Origin: Sequoia sempervirens
Taxonomy: Eukaryota > Streptophyta > Pinopsida > Cupressales > Cupressaceae
NCBI GenBank assembly: GCA_007258455.2
Contig: VDFB02187766.1
Location: 397,268-461,267 of the forward strand
Reading direction: 5' to 3'
DNA: 64,000 nucleotides
In this document: piece after piece, positions 21,429 through 32,698 of the stretch
Layout of the letters: each line of letters opens with the position of its first letter
How positions within the stretch are numbered: the first letter of the stretch is position 1
Notes under the pieces: model-generated
What the model saw: only the letters and a program-made list of their open reading frames with translations
Databases searched by the model: none
Told to the model about the DNA's origin: nothing
Made by a program: the position numbers and the translations under genes

Positions 21429-23330
21429 TGTGTGAAATACATCTACCAACTAGCTGGTCGATGCCCCTGATGGAGCTGGTCCGGAAGGAGGTGGCCTACC
21501 ACTAGTACCTGCGTCTAGATCCCGTCGAGACCCAATAACCCCTAAGCTGTGTGTACATGTCCGTGACCTGCTCCTGGTCCTAGTATGGGACCATGGGAAT
21601 GGCTCTCTACACTCAAGAGGACATAACTCCTCATATCTAACACAGTAGTACTTTGCCTCCCTCACCATCTCCATACCCTTTGCAATGGTCTCTCATAAAG
21701 ATGCACTCTATACAATGCCCATGAGCCTCTGAGTGATGCCCTCAGCCTCTACTGCCCTCCGTCTCAAAGCATCTCTCTCTGAGATCAGCTAAGCTATCTG
21801 TGGGTCTGGGGCAGGCTGCGATACCTATGTTGGTGCTGGAACCTGAGCCTGTGCCTGTACAAGTTGTGCCTGTAACTACGCTATCACACTCTGTGCCTGA
21901 CCTAGCTGACCCTGCACAACCTACACCTAGCCCTGCAACATGTCTATTTGTGCCTGTTGTGATTAGGACACCCTGATAACAATTCGTGGTCTACCACTAG
22001 ATCTGGGCCTTTGTGCAACCTGTGCATTGGCTAGGCTATCCATCATCTGCCTCATTGCCCTCTCTGCCTCCCCTCCATCATCTCCCCCATCATCCCCACC
22101 ATCTAAGATGTCATCATCTCTATCACCCTCCTCATCTCTGCCACTCTCCTCCCCCTCCTCTCCTCCACCCACCGCCTGCTCTCCGCCAGCCACACCCTCC
22201 TATCTCTCCTCCCCTAGCTGCTATACTACTACGATGGGTCCTGGCTCATTGAGGCATGTAAACTGTGGGAATCGATGTGTATGAATGTATTCTAAGTACT
22301 CATCTGACATCCCTGCATCTGTCACCTCCAGCCTATATGCCCATACATCAGCCTGCAAGCCTGTGTACTCTGTATAGGCCACCTGGTATGTAATGCATCG
22401 ACCCCATCCAGGATCATCCTTGTGCCACCCATAGTGAGCAACGCCTTGTGGCATCCCATGCATGAATCCATACTATATCTACACTCATAAGGCTAAAAAT
22501 ATCTCAATAATATATGGCATCTGTCCTATTAGATATTGGGGTATGCAAACATATGGCATCTCCAAATGATCTGTGTCCCAGGGCTTGCAATCTACATATG
22601 GCCTTCACAGAGCTACATCCACATCATCCAACACACGCCACTAGTACTCCAACTTGCCCAGCTTGGGCTAGACAAGTGCTCCTAAATACACATACATAGA
22701 TGGCCTCCCTAGTGGCCTAGCCCTGACACACTCTAGCCTCGTCACTGCAATATGCTCCCATGCCTAGATCTGGAGCAGCGTCACACCACTGGCCAAACTC
22801 GTCGACCCTTGGTACACCACCTAATGTACATCATGATATAAGTGGGCCAAAATGCAGCTCCCCTAGGCATACCTCCACGGTTGTGTCACCATCCACTCTA
22901 GCATCCTACCCCAACCAACTTAGAATCCCTTCGACTAATGGTCCGGTCCAAGGAAGCCTCTAATGCATGTAGCCAACACAACAACTAAGGCTGGATATCT
23001 AGTGAAATCCACCCATGACACCCAATATCTTGATATGCACATGTCACCGTAGATCCTCCTCAGTACATCCATCCCTCCTATCTCCTTGCGGTCATAAACC
23101 ATAAGGGCACCTACCACAAGAATCCTTAGAATCTTGTACACATCCTTAGGTGTCACGGTCATCTCACTCGTCGGCAAATGAAAGGTGTTATGATCAAAAT
23201 GCCACCTCTCTACTAGTGTAGTCAATAGTCCTCTATTGACTCAAATCCCTCGTGGGATAGTCAACAAAGATCCTAGTCCACAGACACCTATCCACTATAC
23301 CTCTACAAGAGTCAGCTCTCCTATTCGATC
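21429..23330 (-). pseudogene. Antisense plant mobile domain (PMD) ORF inside element B
   Basis: One continuous minus-strand frame of about 600 codons with about 21 in-frame stops, some 16 of them TAG. N-terminal PMD signature: RGLLTTLVERWHFDHNTFHL, PTSEMTVTPKDVYKIL, then SWVDFTRYPALVVVLATCIRGF, GSCILAHLYHDVH, SGVTLLQIQAWEHIAVTRLE-like (with stops), LGKLEYWRV, HYGWHKDDPGWGR. C-terminal half: acidic Gly/Glu/Asp-rich stretch (22000-22190) and a Gln/Ala-rich helix. PMD (the MAIN/MAIL1-type domain) is known in plants both in silencing factors and in transposons. Lying between integrase and 3' LTR on the opposite strand, it would need its own promoter. The exact start upstream of 23225 is unclear. 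Confidence 0.8.
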
Positions 23331-23419
23331 CCAACATATCGAGAACCACTCTCTAATCTGGAGGTTATCAAAAACCTCCTATTTTTTGTCATCACAAGGA
23401 CAATTAATCAAACTCATAC

Positions 23420-23570
23420 TACTGACTCATATCATGTGCTCTATCTATCAAGCAAACCATATCAGTGACCCATATCAAGTGACCCATATCAAGTGAACCA
23501 TATCAGTGACCCATATCAAGTGAACCATATCAAGTGCTCTATCTAAGTGACTCATATCATGTAATCACGG
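23420..23570 (+). repeat. Minisatellite, AGTGACCCATATCA units
   Basis: Seven or eight units of 12-18 bp built on CATATCAAGTGACC / CATATCAGTGACC with small variants, just upstream (on the minus strand) of the PMD ORF. Confidence 0.8.
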
Positions 23571-23629
23571 CTACATATATCTATCTTAATATAAAAAACA
23601 ATCTACTCTATCATCATTATACTATTTGT

Positions 23630-23960
23630 TTTTCTTTTTCAGGAAAGCAAATTTATCAACAATCCAATCATTTTGTACTTCAGTCATGAATACAAATACA
23701 TTTAAAAACCATCATTTACTATTTGGTTTCTATCATAGAAAACAAATTTATCTGACATTTACTCTATTTTTTTCATTCATGCGAAGCAAAGTTATCACAC
23801 AATTAGTCAATCACATCAATCAAATCTTACTCTTTGTGTTTTCTATTCAGGGAAGCAAAGTTATCAGTTAATCACCAAATTTTCTATCATTTCTACCAAT
23901 ATCAGCATGATGGAAAAATAATTTATCTATCTATTGACCAAGGAAGCAATGTATACACCA
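23630..23960 (+). repeat. Five degenerate units around GGAAGCAAAGTTATCA
   Basis: The core recurs at about 23641, 23737, 23779, 23849 and 23939 with TTTTC-rich spacers of 40-100 bp. Part of the untranslated stretch between the PMD ORF and the inverted leader array. Confidence 0.55.
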
Positions 23961-23999
23961 TCATTTTCATCACAATTGCATTCTGCCAACATTTTTCCT

Positions 24000-24480
24000 A
24001 GATGCGCTAATTTGCGCCTCCGATGCGCTAAAACTCAAAAGCGCTATAGTTTACCTCAAAAGCACTAAAACTCATTATGCCTGCACTTGTACCCTAAAAG
24101 TGCTAAAGTTTCACCTATAAGCGTTAAGACCCTATATGTGCTATGATACCCCTCATATGCACCATTTCATCATCTAAAAGCGCTACAATCCTATATGCGC
24201 TAATCTACCCTGTGGAAGCACTACTTCATATCCTGTATGCGCTAATACACCCCTGCTGCGGCCAATCCTAAATGTGCAATTTTGAGCCCTATAAGTGCTA
24301 AAGTTTTCTAGCTATTTTTCAAACCTAAAAGTGCTAATCTACACTTTAAATGCGCTAGAACACCTAGTTTTATCCTACTCCTATATGCACTAAAGAACAC
24401 CCTAGATGTCCTAAAATTTTTTTTGAAAGCACTAAAATAGACCCATGAATGCGCTAAAACGACATTTTTAAACCTAAATC
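24000..24480 (-). repeat. Inverted copy of the leader motif array, upstream of the PMD ORF
   Basis: About 20 units; on the minus strand they read TTTTAGCGCATT, TTTTAGTGCTTT, TTTAGTGCATATAGG, TTAGCACTTTTAGG, the same motif family as the sense leader at 9480-9890. On the minus strand this array lies about 0.7 kb ahead of the PMD coding region, mirroring the position of the sense array ahead of gag. Confidence 0.75.
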
Positions 24481-24948
24481 TGCATGAAAAACATAAAAAA
24501 ATTGATCCAAATCACAAAATTTCAAAGCATAAAGGGTTTAATCGACTCACCAGTGGTCCATACGCGGCTGGTCTCTGAAATCGACGGGCCTACTCGAATC
24601 TGTGTGTGTGATATGGAATTGGCATCTCGCTATGTCACTGTCAGAGTACAAAATTCACTATAGTAAAAGGGTGCAAATGACTTTTACTTTTACCCCTTTT
24701 ACCTTATATGGGTCAATTAAGGTGGGTTTTTGATGACATTTATTTTATTTTTCACCAAGGGCATCTTTTACACCAATTATCGAGAGCTAAATCACTGAAT
24801 TACCAATAGACTGTCATCATCTAATCAATTTTTGTTTATCATCATCCGTGATTTACCTCCTGAGGGGGCATCATCAGCATCAACATCAAAAATATATTAG
24901 GGGCAAAACTTTTATTTTCTTTGAAGTAATACATTTCACACATCACTT
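24481..24948. other. Element B terminal 3' spacer
   Basis: No ORF. Contains two short direct echoes (GGGGCAAAACTTTTATTTTC and the polypurine tract that follows). Confidence 0.4.
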
Positions 24949-24963
24949 CAAAGAGGGGCAAAA
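24949..24963 (+). other. Element B polypurine tract
   Basis: AAAGAGGGGCAAAA immediately before the TG of the 3' LTR, the plus-strand priming site. Element C has CAAAGAGGGGAAAAA in the same place. Confidence 0.85.
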
Positions 24964-26000
24964 TGTATATGCATAAAATTGGTCATGTCTATTCATTCCT
25001 GACATTTAATTAAATATTTATTATTTAATTAATTTTTCTAAAGTCTTCTACAATGTAATTAAATTTAATCAATTTAATTATATTGTTCATTCATTTTCCC
25101 ACTATAATCGAATAAATTTATTTTATTTGATTATTTCATATATCTACTTGATTAATTAAATAAATACATTTTATTTATTTAAATTAATTATCATCTGTTT
25201 GAATTTGATTAAATCTTTCATTTTAATTAAATTTAAATATTTATTTTCTTCTATTTAAAACTTTCTTCTAATTAATTAAATATTTTTATTTAATTAAAGA
25301 TCTCCTACTTTCTTCAAATCATAATTAGATATTTCATTTAATTATGAAATCTTCTGATTTCCTCAAAATCTTAATTAAATAGTTATTTAATTAAGAAAAA
25401 TCAACATGCACCCATAAATAAATAAATGAATTGGATAATTCATTATTTATCTTCTCGGTATCTTTTCATTATCCTCTAAAAAAAGATGATTTTTAATCAT
25501 CATATCTTATCTCTTCCATGAAAATGGAAAAATCTTGCTTTATTTGATTTCTTCTATTTTTCTCTCCACTCTCATCCATCTTCGACCGTTTGATCTATCA
25601 CGAATTATCATAGTTGTTGACCAACTCAGCCAATCAAAATCCTCGAAAAACTCTATAAATATAGGTGTGAATCCAAACATTGGTTACACACAGACATACA
25701 GGCAATTACGCTTACATATTTAGCATTTCATCAATAATCATAGCATAGCATAATCTTGCACTTTAGCATAGTATGCATTTTTAAATCTCATTCTCTAGTA
25801 GTCCATTTCATCGAGCTTAGCATTCCAAGTCTGAGAGCAACTTGAAACAACAAAACACTAGAGATAGAGAGCAATAAGATGAATTCGAAGAAGCTACCAA
25901 TAAACAGTTTGGGTTATTTGTTTTTCTTTCAGTTTCTTTGATCTAATGTTTTATTGATTTTGTTTTGAATTCATTCATAATAGACATATTTTCATACACA
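24964..26000 (+). repeat. Element B 3' LTR (complete)
   Basis: Starts TGTATATGCATAAAATTGG right after the polypurine tract and ends CATTTTCATACACA-like (ATTTTCATACACA) at the point where integrase sequence of element A resumes. 1037 bp. Its last 615 bp are the mate of 8741-9353. The first 400 bp are strongly AT-rich (TTTAATTAAAT steps). Confidence 0.95.
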
Positions 26001-26157
26001 CACAAAGCTAGACCAACATAGAAATTTTGATAGCCTGTGGGAAGGCCCTTTCAAAATAATTCAATGCAATCATCGCAATGCATTCAAATTAAAAAATATG
26101 GAGCAAGAAGTGTTGGGTATTCCAGTTAATGGAATTCACCTAAAACTATTTAATTAA
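26001..26157 (+). pseudogene. Element A integrase, C-terminal end
   Basis: From the base after B's LTR the plus strand reads KLDQHRNFDSLWEGPFKIIQ, then NAFKLKNMEQEVLGIPVNGI and HLKLF to a TAA at 26155-26157. This is the GPY/F module (LWEGPF) and the usual last residues (PVNG-x-HLK) of a Gypsy integrase. It shows B went into the integrase gene of a plus-strand element, most simply A, and that pol of A ends here. Confidence 0.8.
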
Positions 26158-26631
26158 GCTTCAATATTATTCTGCCAGTGTAAATATGTGAGTAGTGTAA
26201 TTATTTTTCTTTCATGTTTTTTGTCAGTTGGTCTTTCAATAATTTTCATCCACAGTGCGAGGAAGCAGAAAAAAATGAAACCCATTATTGCAAAGGTCAA
26301 AGAGAACAAACTTGCGACTCATGAAGTAGAAATGACACCCACATGAAAAATTGAAATGAACACATATATGCAGGAAAAGGAAAAGAAAACCCACATTGAA
26401 AAATAAAAATGCAATGGAGACAAAATGTTAATATAAGTTATATTTTCGTTATATTTATATACTTCAATAAGTACATTGTCAAAATGGCTTTGAGGCTATA
26501 TGCTTAAAAGTATATCTATACATATTCTATAATTTTTTCATATATATGTGTAGTAAGGCCTTTTCTAGGCGTATATACAAAACATATTAACAAAAGGATG
26601 ATTTCTTAAAGCATAAAATTTTTAATCACAA
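26158..26631. other. Element A spacer after pol
   Basis: AT-rich, about 470 bp, no ORF recognised on either strand. Separates the end of pol from the 3' end of the antisense ORF. Confidence 0.5.
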
Positions 26632-26717
26632 GAAGGGGCAAGGGAGGCATCGAAAGCAACATGTAGAATTACTTCATTATTAAGAACATTAGCAGGACCA
26701 ATAACAACATCCGCAGG
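26632..26717 (-). pseudogene. Element A antisense ORF, 3' end (left of LINE)
   Basis: Minus-strand codons PADVVIGPANVLNNEVILHV then AFDASLAPSCD and a TAA. The frame is the same as that of 34682-35300 once the LINE and one target duplication are removed, so this is the C-terminus of that ORF. Confidence 0.6.
26703..26717 (+). repeat. LINE target-site duplication, left copy
   Basis: AACAACATCCGCAGG, identical over 15 bases to 34667-34681. Confidence 0.95.
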
Positions 26718-26754
26718 GTGAATAAAACTAACTACAAGAAAGATAGAGGCACAC

Positions 26755-27894
26755 GAGCATGAGAACGGGCCGGAAAAGAACGATTTTGAAAATCCAAGCA
26801 ATGGAAATGGAGGCAGAGCAAGATTTGAGAAGTCTTAGGAGGATCAGTCATTGGTATCAAGTAAGAAGCAAGGTGAGGATAATCAAGATGATGTGGACTC
26901 TGAAAACAAAATCCTGGTGGAACCGGGTGGAAAGGATATTCTGGCAGTTAATCTTATGGGTTCCTCTGCTGGTCAAAAAAAATAAAAATTGAAAGATGTG
27001 GTGGGGACCACTGGCAGCATTGAAGGTAATCGCAAACCCTGGACTTCTCTATTTGGGGTAAAACAAAATGGAAAGTCATCTTTCCCTTTGATGCAAAATA
27101 TCTCTTTCCCGAAAAAAGGTAAGTTTGCAATTTCTGTGCCAGATCTGTTAATTGATCATAATATTGCTTTAATGGAAAGAACGCTGGTTGGGAAATTTAT
27201 GGGCCCTAGACCAAATATTGAAGTGGTCAAGGATTTTTTCAAAAAAAAATGGAGAACTAATGGAAAAGTCTCAATAGTAGCACTTCCAAAGGGTTTTTTT
27301 GCATTTGAGTTCACTTGCAGAGAGGATATCTTGGCTATTAGAAGTGGGGCTCCTTGGGTTATAGGGAAATATTTCCAGGCTCTAAAGAAGTGGTCCTCTA
27401 ATCTCAACCTTTCAGACTCTATTTTTGAGAATGTCCCAGTATGGGTTAGACTTTCGGGCCTTCCCCTAGAATACTAGAATGAGGATGTCTTTTATGGTAT
27501 TGCGAGTTCCTTTGGGGAGCTCCTTTCTATTGATTCAATGACAACTACTAGAAAGAGGTTGGTATTTGCAAGAATATGTTTAGGGGTCTCTCAAAATGTT
27601 GAACTTCCCTCATCGATTGAAATTCAGTCGAAACTGGGGTCCTGGTCACAAGACATAGAGTTTGAAACCATCCTATTTGCTTGTTTCAAATGTAGAAAAT
27701 ATGGGCACTGGGCTAAGAAATGCCCTTTAAATGCCTCCAAAGAGAAAGAGAAACTAGCTAGTTCTTTGAAATGTATATGGAAAAAGAAATCAGGAGGAGA
27801 TAGCCTTGAAAATAAAGATTCTAATGTTCAAAGTACTTCTAATGAGGTTGAAGTGGTTATGGAAAATAATGGTGAGGCCCTGCTGGAACCCTAG
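26755..27894 (+). pseudogene. LINE ORF1 (RNA-binding protein)
   Basis: One frame with stops at about 26839, 26983 and 27475 and a shift or two. Acidic N-terminus; SVPDLLIDHNIALMERTLVG, FFKKKWRTNGKVSIVALPKG, FFAFEFTCREDILAIRSGAP, VPVWVRLSGLPLEY: the DUF4283-type RNA-binding fold of plant LINE ORF1. Zinc knuckle CFKCRKYGHWAKKCP (C-x2-C-x4-H-x4-C) at 27682-27726. A basic, then acidic tail ends at TAG 27892. It would coat LINE RNA in the ribonucleoprotein. The open stretch at 26759 in another frame is a shadow. Confidence 0.85.
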
Positions 27895-28535
27895 CATAAG
27901 GATCTTGTGAATACCTTACCTATTAAGGAAAAAGAATCCAGTTAGGATCAGACGGCCAAGGAAGAAAAACTGAATCAAGAAGCTTACCCCTTTTCCCAAG
28001 AGACCCCAGTTGAGAAAAATGATGGGACCCTAGGCTTGGAGGATATTCCTATTCAGGGGCTGTCCTTAGAGCTGAACATCCCTCTCCCACTCCCTTCCTC
28101 TGAAGGTCTTTTTTCCTTAGGGTGTAGATCACTATATAGATCCTAACTCCTTGGAATTTGTTAAGGATTCCCTTGATAATCTGGACCATTCTACTGAACT
28201 TTCTAGCAACTATTTAAATTTTCATTTGAATGGTATCATGGAGACATTACCTTGGGAACAAAGGCTCCTTACTGATAAGGAATGGGAATCTAGTAAAGAG
28301 ATGGATAGCCAAGAAGAGACTGATAAAGAAGAGATCTTATCAAAGAACAAGAAAAATAAAAGACAAGCAATGTAATACTCCAAGTGGTATTTCTACTAGA
28401 TAAAAAGCAAAGGAAGATTGTGGAGCAACAAAGAACTCTCGAGGAAAAATGGACAAGAGAGCATAACAGTTTTTAGGATATTGCGGATGGGTCTCAAAAA
28501 ACCATCCCAGAGTGCCTCAACTCCCCTGGTAATTC
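27895..28535 (+). pseudogene. LINE ORF1 tail / ORF1-ORF2 spacer
   Basis: Glu/Lys/Leu-rich codons continue beyond the ORF1 stop in more than one frame (e.g. 28151-28375), so ORF1 was probably longer, ending near 28370-28480. No fold recognised. Confidence 0.4.
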
Positions 28536-29250
28536 ATGAAGTTCATGTATTGGAATATCAGGGAACTTAATAGTCCCCACAAGTAGGATGTTCTATGCAA
28601 TTTTGTTAGAGATCACAAGCCTGATATTCTTATTTAGGAGATGAAAATGTTAAAGGAAAAAGTAGAAAAGTTGAAACTATTTCAGCATTGTAGAATTCAT
28701 GGAAAAAACTCGAATGGCACTTCAGGAGGTATTGCTACTTTCTAGAATAGTCACATAATCAAAGGGGATCTGATTTTGGAAGGTACGAACCATATTGCTA
28801 CTAGATTCACACATATTAGGGATAATTTCAGTTGGATCCAATTGAACATCTATGCCCCCAATGGAAAAGGTCTTAGAAAATCCTTTTGGATGGAGCTGGT
28901 TTTCTTTAGGAGGATTTTTGATAGAGAGTCTTAGGTTGTTATGGGTGAATTTAATACACCCTTAATGAATGAAGAAAAATTTGGAGGTTCCCAGATCAAT
29001 ATAGAGAGCAAAGAGCATCTTTAGAGTTTCATTGATAACCAAGGATTGATTGATCTGGATTTACATGGAGCTTTCTATACCTAGTTGAATCACAGAAAGG
29101 GGATGGATCTTATACAAGTTAAATTAGATAGATCTTTAGTTTCTAATCATTGGTTTTTTTATTATTATTGTTCTCTTAAAGCTCTATCTAGGATTGGATC
29201 TGATCACTACCCTATTATTTTTGTTGCGAATCCTATAAAAAAGAAGAAAA
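28536..29250 (+). pseudogene. LINE ORF2: AP-type endonuclease
   Basis: Begins with ATG at 28536 and MKFMYWNIRELNSPHK, the standard plant LINE ORF2 start. Then HKPDILI*EMK (catalytic Glu in the E-x-K motif), GGIATF, WIQLNIYAPNGK, VVMGEFNTPL (normally GDFN; Asp replaced by Glu), and RIGSDHYPI (SDH catalytic motif, intact). Stops are nearly all TAG or TAA. This domain nicks the target before priming. Confidence 0.85.
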
Positions 29251-31640
29251 ATATCCCTTTCAGAGTTGAAAAAATGTGGCTTTCTCATCCTTCTTTTAAA
29301 GAGGAAATTAGGAAATGGTGGAATATAAGTATCTCTGGCACAAATATGTTTAGAATAGCTAAAAAATTAAGGGAAGTTAAATGTAACCTGAAAAAATGGA
29401 AAAAAGAGTCCTTTGGGAACATCTTTAGGATCAAATCTGATCTTCAGACGAATCTGGGGGAGATTCAATATAAAATCCAGAAGAAGGGATATTTGAATGA
29501 TACAAAGGAAAGAAATAATGAGCTACTCATTAAGATGCATGACATTATCAAAAAGGAGGAGTTCTGGAGGCAAATATCTAGAGCTTTATGGTTATTTGCA
29601 GGTGACAAAAATATGAGGTACTTTCATCTATCGGCCTCAAAACACAGAGCTATCAACATAATATCTCAAATTGAAGTGAATGGTACTAGGTATGAGGAGG
29701 AGGATATTAGAAAGCATGCTATTTTTTTCTTTAAAAATCTTCTTTCTGAGAATGATGAAAATAACCAAAATGATCAGGATCATTTAATAGAGGCTATACC
29801 TAAAGTGATCAATCAGGAAAATAACTCTATGATGTCTACTATTCCTACCATTGAGGAAGTCAAGAAGGCTGTTTTCTCCTTTGATGGGAGTAAAGCTCTG
29901 GTTCTGGATGGGTTCCCTTTGTTTTTCTTCCAATGGTTCTGGGAGATTGTTGGAGACGATGTGGTGAATTCTGTTAAAGAATTTTTTGGATCCAAAAATC
30001 TCCTAAAAGAATTGAATGCCATTTTCCTGGTTCTAATCCATAAGAAGTCTGAAGCGATGAAATTTGAGGCCTTCAAAACTATAAGCCTCTACAACTCGAT
30101 CTATAAAATCATCTCGAAGGTTCTGACTTCAAGATTCTCAATTCTCTTGCCTACTTTGATTTCACCTCAATAGAATGGAATCGTCCATGGTAGACAAATT
30201 CTTGACTCTATTGTTACTGTGCATGAGAATATCCATTACTTGGTTGAATCTAAGACTGAAGGCTTTTTGTTAAAGCTTAATATCTCAAAATCCTATGAAA
30301 GAGTTGACTGGATTTTCTTATTTAAAATTTTAAAGGCTTTTGGGTTTTGCAACAGGGTTCTTCAAATGGTGGAACAACTTGTGTCTACTACTTCTATTTA
30401 TGTTATGGTGAATGGATCCCCTATGACTTTCTTCCGAAGTTCCAGAGGTCTAAGACAAGGTGATCCTACTTCTATTTTATTCACTATCATGGCTGAAAGT
30501 CTTGGAAGAAATCTAAAAAAGTCGATTGACAATATAATCCTTCTTGGTCTTAATCCTTCCTCAAGCAACTTGGTTTGTTCTCATCAACAATTTGTTGATG
30601 ATACTATGCTCTTGAGTAAAGCCTTGGTCTCGGAAGGAAAAAATTTGAAATCTCTAGTCGATAAATATGGGAGAGCGTCTAGACAGCTAATTAATAATAA
30701 AAAAAGTTATCTTTTCTTCTTCAACAGCCCAGCTCATAGATAGACCAAAATTGTCAAAATCCTTGGTTGTAGGGTGGACTCCTTGCCTGCCACCTATCTT
30801 GGCTTACTCTTAAGCCTTAAACCCCCTGAATCCTTTTGGATTTCATTGGTCGAGAGGTTTAGCAAGAAGCTTGTTGGTTGGAAAGGAGCTCTATTAAGTC
30901 AAGTGGGTAAAATTCAACTCCTCAAAGCTTCTCTTCAGAATTTTCTGATCTATGCTCTAAGTCTCTTTAAGATTCTTGCTAATTTTGCAGATGCCATAGA
31001 AAATATTCAAAAAATATTTCTTTGTTCGGGTGTTGATGAAAAGAAAAGACTACCTTTAATAGGATGGGAACTGGTGTGCAAACCGAAAAAGGCTGGAGGA
31101 TTAGGTCTTGGAAGAATAAGAACAGTTAACAAGATTCTTCTAGAAAAACAAATTTGGAGAATTTTTTCATCTTCAGGCGAATGGACTGATATCCTAGCTA
31201 GCAAATATTTAGAGAGAAATTGTTCTCTTATAATAATAAAGGAATCCCATCTTCTTCCTAGAGGTTCAACCTACTGGAATAATCTGATCAATGGGAAAAA
31301 TATTATTGACTCTGGAATAGGTTGGCAAGTTAGAAGTGGAAACCAAACTAGATTCTAGGAGGATAGATGGTTGTTTTTTAAGGAGCCCCTTATAAAAATT
31401 GATTCCTTTAGTGGATGGGCTGAGAATTACAAAGTTCATTTTGGTTCTTACGTGAAATACTATAGAGTGAATGGAAAATGGGTGGATATGTGTTTTGTCA
31501 GTCAGACTCTTACTCCTATCCAATCTTCTTTGTTGGCTGTTAGACTTTGCTCTGATCAGTTGGAAGATCATCTTGTCTGGATTAATGAACCCTCAAGAAA
31601 CTATTCTATTTCATCTACCTTTGCTAGGATTACTTCTTCC
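29251..31640 (+). pseudogene. LINE ORF2: reverse transcriptase
   Basis: Mostly in one frame. Thumb-ward and palm blocks: FRVEKMWLSHPSFKEEIRKW, RYFHLSASKHRAINIISQIE, SFDGSKALVLDGFPLFFFQW (normally K-A-PGPDG), NAIFLVLIHKK, FKTISLYNSIYKIISKVL, EGFLLKLNISKSYERVDWIF (palm Asp replaced by Asn in LNISKSY), SPMTFFRSSRGLRQGDPTS, catalytic QQFVDDTMLLSK (FADD is usual), INNKKSYLFF, VDSLPATYLGL and VERFSKKLVGWKGALLSQVGK. Stops at 30172, 30741 and 31356. Target-primed RT would run here in life. Confidence 0.88.
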
Positions 31641-32692
31641 TAGGGTTCTCCTCCCTTCTGGTCTAAGGCTTGGTTCAAACATCTGGTCCCTAAAATCAAC
31701 ATTTTTTTTTCTGGATCCTTCTCCAAAATAAGGTGCTCACAATTGATAACCTTTACAAACATGGCATTCAAATACCTAATAGATTTTTTCTTTGTAAGAT
31801 GTAGATAGAGTTAGTGCATCATATGTTCTTTCATTTCCCTTTTGCTACCTCAATCTAGGAAAAAATAATCAGTTATTGGCAACTTTCTTTGGTTTTTCCC
31901 TCATCTATTGAAGACTTCTTCCTTCAATGGAAAGCTCTGACTCACAATCCTGTTCTCTAGTTTTTATGGGATTTATCTTTCCCTCATGTTGCTTGGGGTC
32001 TTTGGAAAGAACGTAACAACAGAGTTTATAGAGATAAAGAAGCTTTGGTGGACATTGTTCTTGATAGAATAATCATATTTCTGAAAGAAAATGTCAATGC
32101 TATCTCCCAAAAGGTTAGCAATTTCGAGAAAGTGGATCATTTGTCCTATGATCTTATAGTTTCCATAGAATGGAATATAAATCTTGATTTTCCTTGCGCC
32201 CCTAAAAAAGCTAAGGATAGAGAGGGTGCCCGCTGGTCTTTTCCGCCTAATGGATGGGCCAAAGCTAACTTCGATGGAGCTGCTAAAGGTAATCTAGGGG
32301 AGGTGGGTTGTGGTAGAGTCATAAGGGATTCCTTTGGAAAATTTCTAGGTGCGACAACCACTCCTCTAGGTTCCCAAACCAATCACTTGGCCGAGGCTAC
32401 TGGTGCTTTTTATATTATAAATTTTTCCCAAAGTCTTAATTTTAAAAACCTTTGGCTTGAAGGTGATTCCAAAAATATTATTGATTGTCTTCTAGGAAAG
32501 TCCCCCCCCTCGTGGACAATAAAGTCATGGATTGATGATGCCATCTCGACTCTAGCTAAGTTTGACAACATAAAGATTTCACATGCCTATAGAGAAGCCA
32601 ATGTTGTAGTGGATTTTTTTGCTAATGAAGGGGTTAGGAGTAATGAACAGAGCACTTGGCTAAATTTTAGTGATCAAAGTGTTAATGTTTGA
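31641..32692 (+). pseudogene. LINE ORF2: zf-RVT and RNase H
   Basis: After a shift in the T-run near 31700: HLVPKINIFF ... TIDNLYKHGIQIPNRFFLCK ... FFHFPFA, the zinc-binding zf-RVT region with decayed ligands. Then an open RNase H domain (32045-32692): WAKANFDGAAKGN (Asp), HLAEATGAFYIIN (Glu), LWLEGDSKNIID (Asp) and ISHAYREANVVVDFFANEG (His and Asn-x-x-x-Asp). All RNase H acidic residues are present. TGA at 32690-32692; the next region continues in the same frame. Confidence 0.85.
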
Positions 32693-32698
32693 CCTTTC

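Larger units (their letters stand above)
8741..26000 (+). mobile_element. Element B: Tat-like Gypsy retrotransposon with antisense PMD ORF
   Basis: Order: truncated 5' LTR, primer site, long leader, gag, protease, G-patch, acidic linker, RT, RNase H, second RNase H, integrase, tandem repeats, antisense PMD ORF, inverted leader array, polypurine tract, 3' LTR. The second RNase H, the CHHC gag knuckle and the long 3' region place it in the Tat group of plant Ty3/Gypsy elements (known family trait). Where both LTRs are present they differ by about 5-6%, mostly transitions (by eye). The left target duplication is lost with the first 422 bp of the 5' LTR. Confidence 0.9.

Noticed and set aside
22013..22284. 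Pro/Ser/His-rich plus-strand open stretches
   Set aside because: Antisense of the acidic Gly/Glu/Asp tail of the PMD ORF.
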